Under the pieces are notes generated by a model that saw only the letters and a program-made list of their open reading frames with translations, was not told the DNA's origin and ran no database searches. Shown here piece by piece: positions 36,568 to 45,020 of a DNA stretch of 64,000 nt (positions are counted from its first letter, which is position 1; each line of letters opens with the position of its first letter). The position numbers and the translations under genes were made by a program. Source of the stretch: Mesorhizobium sp. M1C.F.Ca.ET.210.01.1.1 (GTDB lineage: Bacteria; Pseudomonadota; Alphaproteobacteria; Rhizobiales; Rhizobiaceae); contig NZ_SRUU01000001.1 of assembly GCF_004791585.1 (NCBI RefSeq), positions 310,001-374,000 on the forward strand, given 5' to 3'.

Positions 36568-37650
36568 TCAGGCGAACACGTGCGCCTTGCCGGTGACTGT
36601 GAGGCGCACGATCTCGCCGACGGACGGGGCATCCATGCCTGTCTTGCGCAGGATGAGCGGCGTGTTGCCGATCGCGGCGGCATCCGGCGGATCGGGACTG
36701 TTGAGCAGCCGCACCGCGACGGTGCAGACCGAGCCGGCGAATTCGGAGTCCGTCACTTCGCCGAACAGCATCTCCGGCGTTCCCGACATGCCCTCGCGCG
36801 ACGTCCGCTTGAGCAGCACCTGCTCGGGTCTCAGCATGATGCGGGCGACGTCGCGCCGCTCGGCGGTGTCGACGGCGATGCGGCCGAGGGGCGAGATGGC
36901 GAAGCCGTCGGCGATCCTGGCCGGCACGATGATGGCGTCGCCGAGGAACTCGGCAACCATCCTGTCCTTGGGCTGGAAATAGAGCTCGCGCGGCGTGCCG
37001 ACCTGCGAGAAAAGCCCGTCGCGCATGACGGCCACCTGGCTGGCGAAGGACAGCGCCTCGGCCTGGTCGTGGGTGACCAGGATGGTGGTGATGCCCGCCT
37101 CCTCGAGAAGCTCAGCCACGGCCTTGCGCATCGAGGCGCGCAGGCCGGTGTCGAGCGCCGAGAACGGCTCGTCGAGCAGCATCAGCCTGGGCTTCATGGC
37201 CATGGCGCGGGCAAGCGCCACGCGCTGCTGCTGGCCGCCGGAAAGCTCGTGCGGCCGGCGCTTCAGGATCGCCTTGTCCAGCCCGACGATATAGGCGAGC
37301 TCGACAATGTGCTCGGCGCGCTTGTCGGCATTTCGAGGCATGCCGAAGCCGATATTGTCGGCGATGGTGAGATGCGGGAACAGCGCGCCGTCCTGGGCCA
37401 CCACGCCGATGCCGCGGCGATGCGCCGGCACGGCCGCGCCGCCATTGGCGAGCACCTTGCCGTCGAGCGCGATGCGGCCGCTGTCAGGCGCCTCGAAGCC
37501 GGCGATCAGCCTCAGCAAGGTGGTCTTGCCGCAGCCGGATGGGCCGACGATCGCGGTGCGGCTGCCGCTTTCGACGGTGAGGTCGACGCCGGCGAGCGCC
37601 GCCAGCTTGCCGTAGTATTTCACCACGCCGTTGAGTTCGAGGAAGCTCAT
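36568..37650 (-). CDS. fbpC: Iron(III) ABC transporter ATP-binding protein
   Basis: ATPase of 360 residues in the FbpC/AfuC group. Walker [13 protein letters not shown] lies near residue 37, signature [15 protein letters not shown] near 135, Walker [13 protein letters not shown] near 155 and a C-terminal TOBE-like regulatory domain after 240. I chose MSFLELNG; 13 extra in-frame codons would lie inside the permease gene. Its start overlaps the permease stop by 4 bp, showing translational coupling. The phosphodiesterase gene of the ugp unit converges on it. Confidence 0.9.
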   Translation of the reverse strand: MSFLELNGVVKYYGKLAALAGVDLTVESGSRTAIVGPSGCGKTTLLRLIAGFEAPDSGRIALDGKVLANGGAAVPAHRRGIGVVAQDGALFPHLTIADNIGFGMPRNADKRAEHIVELAYIVGLDKAILKRRPHELSGGQQQRVALARAMAMKPRLMLLDEPFSALDTGLRASMRKAVAELLEEAGITTILVTHDQAEALSFASQVAVMRDGLFSQVGTPRELYFQPKDRMVAEFLGDAIIVPARIADGFAISPLGRIAVDTAERRDVARIMLRPEQVLLKRTSREGMSGTPEMLFGEVTDSEFAGSVCTVAVRLLNSPDPPDAAAIGNTPLILRKTGMDAPSVGEIVRLTVTGKAHVFA

Positions 37651-39221
37651 CGTCCCGCCATCCGCTTCGACTGGACATAGAGCACCCACGTCATCGGCAG
37701 CGACATCGCCACCATGATCAGCGCATAGGGCGCGGCGGAGGCGTAGTCGATCTCGCCGCTATAGGACCAGAACGCCATCGCCAGCGTGCGGGTGCCGTTC
37801 GGCGCCAGCATCTGGGTGGCGGTCAGTTCATTGGTGATGCCGAGCGCAACCATCGCCATGCCGGCCGCCGCACCCGGCGCCGACAAGCGGATCGTCGTCG
37901 ACCACAGCGCCTTGAGCGGTGGCCGGCCGAGGCTCGAGGCGGCGCGTTCGAGCTCCACCGGCGCCTGCGCGATCGAGGCGCGCAGGCTGACCAGCGCGCG
38001 CGGCAGGAACATCAGCGAATAGCCGAAAAGGATGGTGAAGAGCGTCTGATAGAGCGGCAAGGCGATGCGCACGGTGATGGTCACCAGCGCCAGCGCGACC
38101 ACCACGCCGGGGAGCGAGCCGACGATGTAGTTGCAACTCTCGAGCAGGCGCTGCAGGCGGCCGGGCGCGCGGATCGAGATCCAGGCCATCGGCATCGCCG
38201 CAATCGTGGCAAGCAGCGCGCCGGCGACGGCGAGGAACAGCGTCTGGCCGAGCGCCAGGCCGATCTCGTCCCAGCGCCAGACGTCCGCGCCGCCTGCGAG
38301 CAGCCAGCGGCCGACGGTCACAAAGGGAACACCGAGCGCCAGCAGCGCGGTGACGGCGGGCAGCAGCAGGCAAGGCAGCGTGGCGCGACCGAGCCGGGCG
38401 CGCTGCTGCTTGCGCGCGGCGCCGGAGCCGACGCGCGCGTAACGCTCCTCACCGCGCACGATCACCTCCACGGCGAGCAGCACGAAGCAGCAGGCGACCA
38501 GGACGGCGGCAAGCATGTTGGCAGCCGGGCCGTTGAAGGTCGACTGGAACTGGTCGACGATCGCCGTGGTGAAGGTGTCGAAGCGGATGAAGACATAGAG
38601 GCCGTATTCGGCAAGCAGATGCAGGCCGACCAGCAACGAACCGCCGCAGATGGCCAGCCGCAATTGCGGCAGCACGACGCGCGCGAAGACCCGCCACGGG
38701 CCAAGGCCAAGTGCGGCAGCGGCATCCTCCAGTGCCGGGTCGAGACGGCGCAGCGCCGCCGAGATCGGCAGATAGAGGAAAGGGAAATAGGCGATGACGG
38801 AGACCAGCACGCCGGCCCACAGCCCGTGCAGGCCAGGCACCAGGCTGATCCAGGCGTAGCTGTGGACGAAGGCCGGGATGGCCAGCGGCGCCACCGACAG
38901 CCACGACCACAGCCGGTTGCCGGGCAGGTCTGAGCGCTCGGTCAGCCAGGCGAGCGCCACGGACAGCACGACGGCGATCGGGACGGTCACGACGACGAGC
39001 AGGATGGTGTCGACCAAAAGCTCGCCGACGCGCTGCCGGAAGATCAGCGCGATCACGGTTTCCCAGCCGGTCTGGATCGCGGTCCAGACGATGAAGGCGA
39101 GCGGCAGCAGCGCGATCAGCGAGATGAGGGCGGCGGCAAGCGTGATCCACGACGCGGACCGTCGGTCCCGCTTTGCGGCAGCCGGCAGGCCTGAAGGCGT
39201 GAGGTCGATCGCGGATGCCAT
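37647..39221 (-). CDS. fbpB: Iron(III) ABC transporter permease (fused double permease)
   Basis: A 524-residue permease made of two homologous six-helix halves, as in FbpB/SfuB. Each half has an EAA-type loop: [23 protein letters not shown] near residue 172-194 (split) and [22 protein letters not shown] near 430. The ATG of MASAIDL is chosen over a TTG three codons earlier. It lies 173 bp after fbpA with an intrinsic terminator in the gap, and overlaps fbpC by 4 bp. Confidence 0.92.
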   Translation of the reverse strand: MASAIDLTPSGLPAAAKRDRRSASWITLAAALISLIALLPLAFIVWTAIQTGWETVIALIFRQRVGELLVDTILLVVVTVPIAVVLSVALAWLTERSDLPGNRLWSWLSVAPLAIPAFVHSYAWISLVPGLHGLWAGVLVSVIAYFPFLYLPISAALRRLDPALEDAAAALGLGPWRVFARVVLPQLRLAICGGSLLVGLHLLAEYGLYVFIRFDTFTTAIVDQFQSTFNGPAANMLAAVLVACCFVLLAVEVIVRGEERYARVGSGAARKQQRARLGRATLPCLLLPAVTALLALGVPFVTVGRWLLAGGADVWRWDEIGLALGQTLFLAVAGALLATIAAMPMAWISIRAPGRLQRLLESCNYIVGSLPGVVVALALVTITVRIALPLYQTLFTILFGYSLMFLPRALVSLRASIAQAPVELERAASSLGRPPLKALWSTTIRLSAPGAAAGMAMVALGITNELTATQMLAPNGTRTLAMAFWSYSGEIDYASAAPYALIMVAMSLPMTWVLYVQSKRMAGR

Positions 39222-39320
39222 CAGAGGCAATGCTTCGCCAGGCTCGACGGACGAAGGCGATCCAATGAACCGCTGATGCGGCCGGAAAGGCAGCTGATCG
39301 TCATCGACGAGGCCATCTCC

Positions 39321-39362
39321 AAAACAAAAACGCCCCCGCGGAAAGCGAATTCCCGCAGGAGC
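39321..39362 (-). terminator. Intrinsic terminator between fbpA and fbpB
   Basis: On the minus strand CTCCTGCGG pairs with CCGCGGGGG (two G-T wobbles), followed by CGTTTTTGTTTT. It lies 33 bp after the fbpA stop. Partial termination here would give more binding protein than permease. Confidence 0.7.
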
Positions 39363-39394
39363 ACGGTCGGTTGTCCTTTTAGGACGAACGCGGA

Positions 39395-40402
39395 CTAAAG
39401 CAAGCCGGCTTGCGTCATCAGGTCGATGACCTTCTTGGAGTTCAGCGTCGCCGGATCGACTTTTGGCGCCTGCAGGTCGGCCAGCGGCACCAGCTTCGGG
39501 TTGGACTCGGCACCCTTGCCGACCGCGTATTCATACGACGTGCCGTTCTTCAGCACCTCCTGGCCGCGCTTGCCGGTGACCCACTTCAGGAACGCCTGCG
39601 CTTCCTTCGGATGCTTGCTCGAAGCCAGCACGCCGCCGCCGGAGATCGACACGAAGGCGCCCGGATCCTCGTTCTTGAAATAATGCAGGCCGACATTCTT
39701 GCTGTTCTCGCCGGTCTTGGCCTGATCGCCGAAATAGTAATAGTGGTAGATCACACCGCCTTCGATCTCGCCGGCATTGACCGCCTTCATCACCGTGCTG
39801 TTGCCCTTGTAGGCGGTGAAGTTCTCTTTCATGGCTTTGAGCCAGTCGGCGGTCGCGGCATCACCCTTGAGCTGGAGCAGGGCGCTGACGATGGCCTGGA
39901 AATCGGCGCCCGCCTGCGAGGCCGCCCAGCGGCCCTTCCAGCTCGGATCGGCAAGGTCGAGCAGCGACTTGGGCAACTGGTCTTCCTTGAGCTTGTCCTT
40001 GTTGTAGACAAAGACGGTGCTGCGCGCGGCGACGCCCACCCATTTGCCGCTCGAGGGCTGGTATTCCTTCGGCACCTGGGCGAGCGTATCGGCGTCGACC
40101 GGCGCGAACAGGCCGGCCGCCTCGACAAGCGTCATCGCCGGCGAGTTCTCGGTCAGGAACACGTCGGCCGGGGAGGCAGCGCCTTCGGCGACGATCTGGT
40201 TGGAGAAGTCGCTGTCGCCGCCATTTCGAAGCGTCACCTTGATGCCGGTTTCCTTGGTGAAGCCGGCTGCCCATTCCTTGGCAAGGCTCTCATGCTGGGC
40301 ATTGTAGACGATGATGCCGGCATTCTCGGCCAGGGCCGGCGCGGCGACCAGGCTGGCTGTCAATGCAACAGCGCCGGCAAGGGTGGAAAGTGCATATTTC
40401 AT
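39395..40402 (-). CDS. fbpA: Iron(III) ABC transporter, periplasmic binding protein
   Basis: FbpA/AfuA-type ferric-binding protein of 335 residues with a signal peptide ([10 protein letters not shown] to about residue 25, ALA/EN). The IYHYYYFGD stretch near residue 220 supplies the tyrosines that ligate Fe(III) in this family, and [12 protein letters not shown] near 33 matches the N-terminal His/Glu ligand region. It leads fbpABC. A TGA-N9-TCA box typical of the iron regulator RirA lies 58 bp upstream, so iron starvation should induce it. Confidence 0.93.
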   Translation of the reverse strand: MKYALSTLAGAVALTASLVAAPALAENAGIIVYNAQHESLAKEWAAGFTKETGIKVTLRNGGDSDFSNQIVAEGAASPADVFLTENSPAMTLVEAAGLFAPVDADTLAQVPKEYQPSSGKWVGVAARSTVFVYNKDKLKEDQLPKSLLDLADPSWKGRWAASQAGADFQAIVSALLQLKGDAATADWLKAMKENFTAYKGNSTVMKAVNAGEIEGGVIYHYYYFGDQAKTGENSKNVGLHYFKNEDPGAFVSISGGGVLASSKHPKEAQAFLKWVTGKRGQEVLKNGTSYEYAVGKGAESNPKLVPLADLQAPKVDPATLNSKKVIDLMTQAGLL

Positions 40403-40459
40403 GGCATGGTCCTTGATCTTGGTGATCCGCCCCGGGATACGGCTGCACCTACCAATACC

Positions 40460-40474
40460 TGATAGCAATAGTCA
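40460..40474. promoter_or_regulatory. Iron-responsive (RirA-type) box TGA-N9-TCA
   Basis: TGATAGCAATAGTCA fits the rhizobial iron-responsive operator consensus and lies 58 bp before the fbpA ATG. Six fixed bases occur by chance about once per 4 kb, so the weight comes from its position before an iron transporter. Confidence 0.5.
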
Positions 40475-40577
40475 ACATTGTGAAGGTGGCTCATTCCGTC
40501 GCGGAGGCGTGAATGCCAACGCCGGGCGGACAATTCCATGTGAATTGGGTGCCGTGGGATCCTGCGAAGCGCCTAGA

Positions 40578-40615
40578 GCATGATGCCGAAAAGTGGGAAC
40601 CGGTTTTCGGACGAC
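40578..40615. repeat. Rhizobial intergenic palindrome, family B-related copy 3
   Basis: AGCATGATGCCGAAAAGTGG then GAACCGGTTTTCGGACGAC is a variant of the 5512 and 32681 elements with the same spacing. It lies in the 400-bp gap upstream of fbpA and is followed directly by a larger palindrome. Confidence 0.65.
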
Positions 40616-40629
40616 TTTCTCTTCGATTT

Positions 40630-40679
40630 AGAGCCGGATTCAGATTTCAGGTCGATTCGACCTGAAATCATCCGGCTCT
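40630..40679. repeat. 50-bp near-perfect palindrome
   Basis: Outer arms AGAGCCGGAT and ATCCGGCTCT and inner arms GATTTCAGGTCGA and TTCGACCTGAAATC form one long hairpin interrupted by about three bases on one side. It lies between the end of the guanidine operon and fbpA. It could be an insertion-type repeat or a strong bidirectional stop, though no T-run is evident. Confidence 0.65.
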
Positions 40680-40782
40680 GGCGATACTCGATGGCCATTC
40701 GTGGTTTCAAGCCGAGCAATCTCCGGTCGCACGGAGCCCGCAATGCCAGGTCCCGTGCGGCGGAGTTGCCGGGCGAATGCGG

Positions 40783-40863
40783 TCAGAGCCGTTCGGCTCG
40801 CACTTTCAGGATCTGGTACAGCAGCTCTCGAATGCGCCGCCAGATCGTCAATGGCCTGGGCAT
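40783..40863 (-). CDS. Possible 26-residue basic small protein
   Basis: A short frame beginning ATG with a perfect AGGAGG 5 bases upstream, starting 37 bp after the hupE stop on the same strand. The product is 26 residues, basic and amphipathic, rich in Arg, Leu and Ile (begins MPRPLTIWRRI and ends KVRAERL). I recognise no family. The strong ribosome site and operon position are the only support, so it could be an upstream leader remnant or chance. If real it would be the last gene of the guanidine unit. Confidence 0.4.
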   Translation of the reverse strand: MPRPLTIWRRIRELLYQILKVRAERL

Positions 40864-40899
40864 GGCCGCCTCCTGTTCGTGCGATCCTTGAGCCGCGGT

Positions 40900-41493
40900 T
40901 CAGATCAGCTGCGCGGTGAGCGCCACTCCGACCAGCGAGGTGCCGATCCCTGCCGCGCGGATGGCCGCCGGCCGGCTCCGCAACGTCAGGGCGGCCAGCA
41001 CCCCGGTGGCGTGCAAGGCCGAGGTGCTGGCCAGGAAACCGATCGCATAGGCCATGCCACCGACCATCTCCGGAATCTCGAGACCATGGGCGTTGCCGTG
41101 GAAGAGGCCGAAGAGCGCCGCCAGCGTTGCGGCGAAGGCAGGTGGAACAGGCTTGGCGAGCGCGACCATGGCGCCGAAGACCACCAGAGACAGCGCGATC
41201 CCTGACTCCAGCGATAGCAGGCCGATGCCGGCGGTCCCAAGCACGGCTCCCGCGACCATCGCCGCAACGAAGCACGCCGGCACGAGGATGGCGGACCTGC
41301 CGCCTGTCCGCGCCGCAATGACGCCGACCGCCAGCATTGCAAGCAGGTGGTCGATGCCGGCCAGCGGGTGTTGAAGGCCGCTCAGAAGTCCGTGGACATG
41401 AGAGCCGCCGCTGTGAGCGAAGGCCAGTGACGGCATGAGAGCCGCCGCGGCGGCAGGAGCAAGCCTGGTGAGGATCGAAAGCATTCTGTTCAT
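40900..41493 (-). CDS. hupE: HupE/UreJ-family nickel permease
   Basis: Inner-membrane protein of 197 residues thought to bring nickel (or cobalt) to hydrogenases and ureases. It has a signal-like first helix, then AHSGGSHVHG and the family motif HPLAGIDHLLAM (residues 37-49), and a second motif LFHGNAHGLE near 125; about six or seven helices in all. The ATG of MNRMLSIL is preferred over a start 51 bp earlier. It is the fifth gene of the guanidine unit. No hydrogenase or urease gene is in the window, so its nickel is most simply for the hydrolase two genes upstream. Confidence 0.9.
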   Translation of the reverse strand: MNRMLSILTRLAPAAAAALMPSLAFAHSGGSHVHGLLSGLQHPLAGIDHLLAMLAVGVIAARTGGRSAILVPACFVAAMVAGAVLGTAGIGLLSLESGIALSLVVFGAMVALAKPVPPAFAATLAALFGLFHGNAHGLEIPEMVGGMAYAIGFLASTSALHATGVLAALTLRSRPAAIRAAGIGTSLVGVALTAQLI

Positions 41494-41540
41494 GGGTCTG
41501 AACCTGTCTGAGAGGGGTGGGTCCGGGTCAAAGCCGGGGT

Positions 41541-42077
41541 TCAATGTCCGGGCATGGCGATTTCGGCTGCCGCGGACCTGTCGGTCAGAAGCCGTGCCTC
41601 GTTGAAATCCAGAGGCCGCTGGCCCTTGCCGTCGTGGTAGACGAATGCCAGGTGCCGCCGGTGCGACGTCAGCTTCGCGGGCAGCGGGTTGTAGGCCACG
41701 CCGGCGCCGCCGATCAGCGGCATCACGGCACCGACATCGACGATATCCTGTGTCTCGACCCGCAGCAGGTGCAGCCGCCTGCCGTCGGCGGTTTCGCCGA
41801 GGAAAGGAATGCCGGCGAGCCGCAGGAAGCTGGATGGATCGGGTGCCCGCGCGAACCCGTCGAGAAAGGCCGTCTCGACGAGATCAAGATCGGTTGCGCG
41901 CGGGTCGGCCGGCTCGGGCGCATGCTCGTGCGGCAAATGCGGCGTCTGCCACTGCAACGGTTTGCCTGCCGGCCCGTTGTGGCCGACGGGGTGCGGATGG
42001 TGATGGTGGCCGATCGGGCCGTGATGGTGGTGGCCGTCGCCATGATCATGGCTGTGGTGACGATGATCATCGTGCAT
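41541..42077 (-). CDS. Histidine-rich protein, probable nickel handling
   Basis: A 178-residue protein whose first 52 residues contain 19 histidines (runs HHHH at 16-19 and 24-27), like the metal-storage tails of UreE and HypB. The remaining 120 residues (beginning ATDLDLVETAFLDGFARAPD) form a domain I do not recognise, with no P-loop and no CxxC zinc motif, so it is not a HypB or HypA. It starts 2 bp after the hydrolase gene ends. The inferred role is holding or inserting Ni for the hydrolase. Its start codon ATG sits 2 bp from that stop, so translation is probably coupled. Confidence 0.8.
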   Translation of the reverse strand: MHDDHRHHSHDHGDGHHHHGPIGHHHHPHPVGHNGPAGKPLQWQTPHLPHEHAPEPADPRATDLDLVETAFLDGFARAPDPSSFLRLAGIPFLGETADGRRLHLLRVETQDIVDVGAVMPLIGGAGVAYNPLPAKLTSHRRHLAFVYHDGKGQRPLDFNEARLLTDRSAAAEIAMPGH

Positions 42078-42079
42078 GG

Positions 42080-43288
42080 TTAAAAGCTCGTCGGCTTGTC
42101 GATGATGGATCGGTGCTTGCCCAGCGTGCCATGGGCGACCATCGAGCCGAGCGCCTCGACGACGACCCGCACACCGAACAGCGCGGTGATGTCCGAGGTG
42201 TCGTATGGCGGCGAAACCTCGACCACCTCCAGCCCGCAAATGCCGGGCGCCGAGACCAGCCCGAGCAGCTTCAGCGCCTCGCGCGGCAGGAAGCCGCCGG
42301 GCTCGGGCCAGCCCGTGCCCGGGACGAAACCGCAGTCGACGCTGTCGACGTCGAAGGAAATGTAGACGGCGTCGGCGTCCTTCCACGCCAACTCGAGCGC
42401 GATCTCCGCCGTCTTCTCCAGCCCCATCTGCTCGATGTCCGAAATCGTCAGCACGTTGGTACCGCGCTTCCTGGCCTCGGCCACGCCATAGCGGGGCACC
42501 TGCCAGCCGCCGATGCCAAGCTGCACCAGATTGGTGGCCGAGACGTTCGGCAGGTTGGTCGCCCAATACCAGGGCGTGGTGTGCATGCGCTCGTCGAGAT
42601 CCTTTTCCTGGATGTCGATGTGGCGGTCGAAATGGATGATGCCGATGCGTTTCGAGGTGACGTCGGCGATGCCGCGCACGCAGGGGAACCCGATCGAATG
42701 ATCGCCGCCCAGCATGATCGGCAGCGCGCCCGAGGAGGCGACGTGGCTGACGCCCTTGGTGATCTGGTCGAAGCTCTTTTCGAGATTGGCCGGAATGGTG
42801 AAGACGTCGCCGGCGTCGCACAGCGTCATCTGCTCGCGCAGGTCGACACCAAGCTCGTAGTTGTAAGGCGTGTAGAGCGCCGAGATGCGGCGGATGCCCT
42901 GCGGCCCGAAACGGGTTCCCGGACGGTAGGTTGTGCCGCTGTCGAAGGGAATGCCCATGACTGCAGCGTCATATCGGCCGACATCGCGGACATTCTCGAC
43001 ATAGGGTGCCTTGAGGAAGGTGTTGATGCCGGCGAAATGCGGCAGCTCGCCGCGCGCGAAGGTCGGGATTGACTTGTCGGTGATCGAATCCGATCCCGGC
43101 AAACCCATGTCCAGCGCCCATTTCTGTTCCTTGCGCCAGCCGTCCTCGGGCAGCTTTCCTTCCGCTTCGATGGACTTCCAGCCCTGCATGTCGCGGATCT
43201 CGAAATTGGGATGATGCAAGCGCTGGCGCGGCTGGCGATCAAACAGCCCGGCCCGGCGGTGCCGGCGCGCTGGAATGTCTCTGTGCAT
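42080..43288 (-). CDS. gdmH: Ureohydrolase, probable Ni-dependent guanidine hydrolase
   Basis: A 402-residue arginase/agmatinase-fold enzyme. All six metal ligands are present: His 197 (GGDHS), Asp 221, His 223 and Asp 225 (FDRHID), Asp 313 and Asp 315 (SFDVDSVD). Two departures from agmatinases are clear: DRHID in place of DAHxD, and CGFVPGTGWPEPGG with Cys-Gly and Trp. The long N-terminus (about 100 residues before the fold) resembles the cyanobacterial guanidine hydrolase GdmH, which makes urea and ammonia. Context decides the call: guanidine-I riboswitch, importer and nickel genes. Strong GGAGG precedes the ATG. Alternative: guanidino-acid hydrolase. Confidence 0.82.
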   Translation of the reverse strand: MHRDIPARRHRRAGLFDRQPRQRLHHPNFEIRDMQGWKSIEAEGKLPEDGWRKEQKWALDMGLPGSDSITDKSIPTFARGELPHFAGINTFLKAPYVENVRDVGRYDAAVMGIPFDSGTTYRPGTRFGPQGIRRISALYTPYNYELGVDLREQMTLCDAGDVFTIPANLEKSFDQITKGVSHVASSGALPIMLGGDHSIGFPCVRGIADVTSKRIGIIHFDRHIDIQEKDLDERMHTTPWYWATNLPNVSATNLVQLGIGGWQVPRYGVAEARKRGTNVLTISDIEQMGLEKTAEIALELAWKDADAVYISFDVDSVDCGFVPGTGWPEPGGFLPREALKLLGLVSAPGICGLEVVEVSPPYDTSDITALFGVRVVVEALGSMVAHGTLGKHRSIIDKPTSF

Positions 43289-43300
43289 GAAAAACCTCCG

Positions 43301-44110
43301 TTACGACGCCGTCGTCGCGATTGCGCTGTCCAGTCGGGTCGTCCCGACCATCGCGGCCACTTCGGCCACGTCTCGTGCGGAAGCTCGGCTCTTGCGGTCG
43401 AGCTTCAGATCGTAGGTGATCGTCGCGCCGTAGGCGGACGGAAACTGGGGATCGTGGCGCACCTTGTCGAAGACAAGCACACGGGTCCCGAGCTTGAAGG
43501 CCTCGCCGATGTCGTGGGTGACCATGACCACGGTCATGCCATGCTCGTCCCACAGCTCGATGAGCAATTCGTGCATTTCGGCGCGGATGCCAGGATCGAG
43601 CGCCCCGAACGGCTCGTCGAGAAGCAGGATCTGCGGCCGGCCGAGCAGGGTCTGGGCGATCGCCAGCCGCTGCTGCATGCCGCCGGAGAGCGAAGCCGGA
43701 TAGAGGTCGCGCGCATGAGCCAGGCCGACGCGCTCCAGCATGGTTTCGGCCTGCTGCCTCGCGCTTCTGCGGCTGGCGCCGAAGACACGGCCGAAAGGTC
43801 CGCCGGAGCGGAAGTCCTCCACCAGCAGCAGGTTCTGCAGCGCGGTCAGATGCGGAAATACTGAGTAGCGCTGGAAGACGATGCCACGCTGCGGCGTCGG
43901 TTCCGGCACGATCGGCCGATCTCCGATGACGACCACGCCGCCGCTCTGCCGCTCCTGGCCGAGCAGGATGCGCAGGAAGGTCGATTTCCCGCAGCCGCTG
44001 GCGCCGACCAGCGACAGGAATTCGCCAGGCTCGGCGGTGACGCTCACGCGCTCCAGCACGCGGGCGTCGCCGTAGCTCTTTTCCAGGCCGTGGACGACGA
44101 TGCGGCTCAT
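43301..44110 (-). CDS. Guanidine-type ABC importer, ATP-binding protein
   Basis: A 269-residue ATPase of the nitrate/sulfonate/taurine group. Walker A GASGCGKST is at residues 36-44, signature LSGGMQQRLAIAQ near 147 and Walker B ILLLDEPFGALD near 166. The start MSRIVVHG overlaps the permease stop by 4 bp (ATGA). It ends 12 bp before the hydrolase gene. Proteins of this kind occur in urea-carboxylase-linked clusters now known to respond to guanidine. Confidence 0.9.
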   Translation of the reverse strand: MSRIVVHGLEKSYGDARVLERVSVTAEPGEFLSLVGASGCGKSTFLRILLGQERQSGGVVVIGDRPIVPEPTPQRGIVFQRYSVFPHLTALQNLLLVEDFRSGGPFGRVFGASRRSARQQAETMLERVGLAHARDLYPASLSGGMQQRLAIAQTLLGRPQILLLDEPFGALDPGIRAEMHELLIELWDEHGMTVVMVTHDIGEAFKLGTRVLVFDKVRHDPQFPSAYGATITYDLKLDRKSRASARDVAEVAAMVGTTRLDSAIATTAS

Positions 44111-45009
44111 TTGCCGGACCCCGGATGAGCCCAGGGGGAAACCACGCGCGAGAGCCGCGCGAGCAGCCAGTCGGTGGCGACGGCGAGCAGCGTTATCCAG
44201 GCGACGTAGGGCAGGATGACGTCCATCGACAGGTAGCGCCTGACAAGGAAGATGCGGTAGCCCAGCCCCTCGGTCGAGGCGATGGCCTCCGCCGCGATCA
44301 GAAACAGCCAGGCCGGTCCGAGCGCCAGCCGCACGCAGGTGATGAGGCGCGGCATGGTTTGCGGCAGCACCAGCCTCAGGACCATGGTCCAGCTGTTGCC
44401 GCCGAGTGTCTGTGCCTTGGCGATGAGCTCGGGCGGCAGTTCCATGACCCGGTTGGCGATGTCGCGCACCATGACCGGCGCCACGCCAATGGCGATCAAG
44501 GTGATCTTGGCCGTTTCGCCGAGGCCGAGCGCGATGAACAGGATCGGCAACAGCGCCAGGGGCGGGATGACGCAGACAACGGTGACGAAGGGCAGGAGAA
44601 AGGCCCTGACGCGCGGGATGAAGCCGATGGCGATGCCCAGCAGCAGCGCCGCCAGCGTCGCCAAGCCGACGCCCGCGAACAGCCTGACGAGGCTGGCATA
44701 AGTGTCGGCCCACAGGATCAGGTCGCCGGAGCGCTTGTCCGGCACGGTCGCCAGTTCGAAGAACGCCGACCACATCTGTGCCGGGGACGGCAGCAGCTTG
44801 TCGTTGGCGTTGACGGCCAGGCGTTGCGCCGAAGTGGACAGATAGGCCACGGCAACGGCCGCGAAGGGCAGCGTGCCGAGCAACACCGCTCCGCCGCGCG
44901 AGACCGTGGCGTTGATCAGGCGAAGCCGTGTCTTCGGCGTGCCGGGGGGCGGGCTGGCTGCGTTCGCGCCTGCCCCGGTCTGCACGGCACCGGTTCCTCT
45001 GGCCAGCAT
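44107..45009 (-). CDS. Guanidine-type ABC importer, permease
   Basis: Inner-membrane permease of 300 residues with about six helices after a Pro/Ala-rich cytoplasmic N-terminus. The transporter loop AKAQTLGGNSWTMVLRLVLP near residue 197 couples to the ATPase. Related to SsuC/TauC/NrtB. It lies between the binding protein gene (11-bp gap) and the ATPase (4-bp overlap). Confidence 0.9.
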   Translation of the reverse strand: MLARGTGAVQTGAGANAASPPPGTPKTRLRLINATVSRGGAVLLGTLPFAAVAVAYLSTSAQRLAVNANDKLLPSPAQMWSAFFELATVPDKRSGDLILWADTYASLVRLFAGVGLATLAALLLGIAIGFIPRVRAFLLPFVTVVCVIPPLALLPILFIALGLGETAKITLIAIGVAPVMVRDIANRVMELPPELIAKAQTLGGNSWTMVLRLVLPQTMPRLITCVRLALGPAWLFLIAAEAIASTEGLGYRIFLVRRYLSMDVILPYVAWITLLAVATDWLLARLSRVVSPWAHPGSGK

Positions 45010-45020
45010 GACGATCCGTC

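Noticed and set aside
40580..40891. A 103-codon plus-strand frame upstream of the small protein gene.
   Set aside because: It is made of the family B repeat and the 50-bp palindrome and shows no protein-like composition.
42080..43288. Calling the ureohydrolase simply agmatinase (speB).
   Set aside because: The riboswitch, importer and nickel genes, the long N-terminus and the DRHID/GTGW variants all point to guanidine instead.
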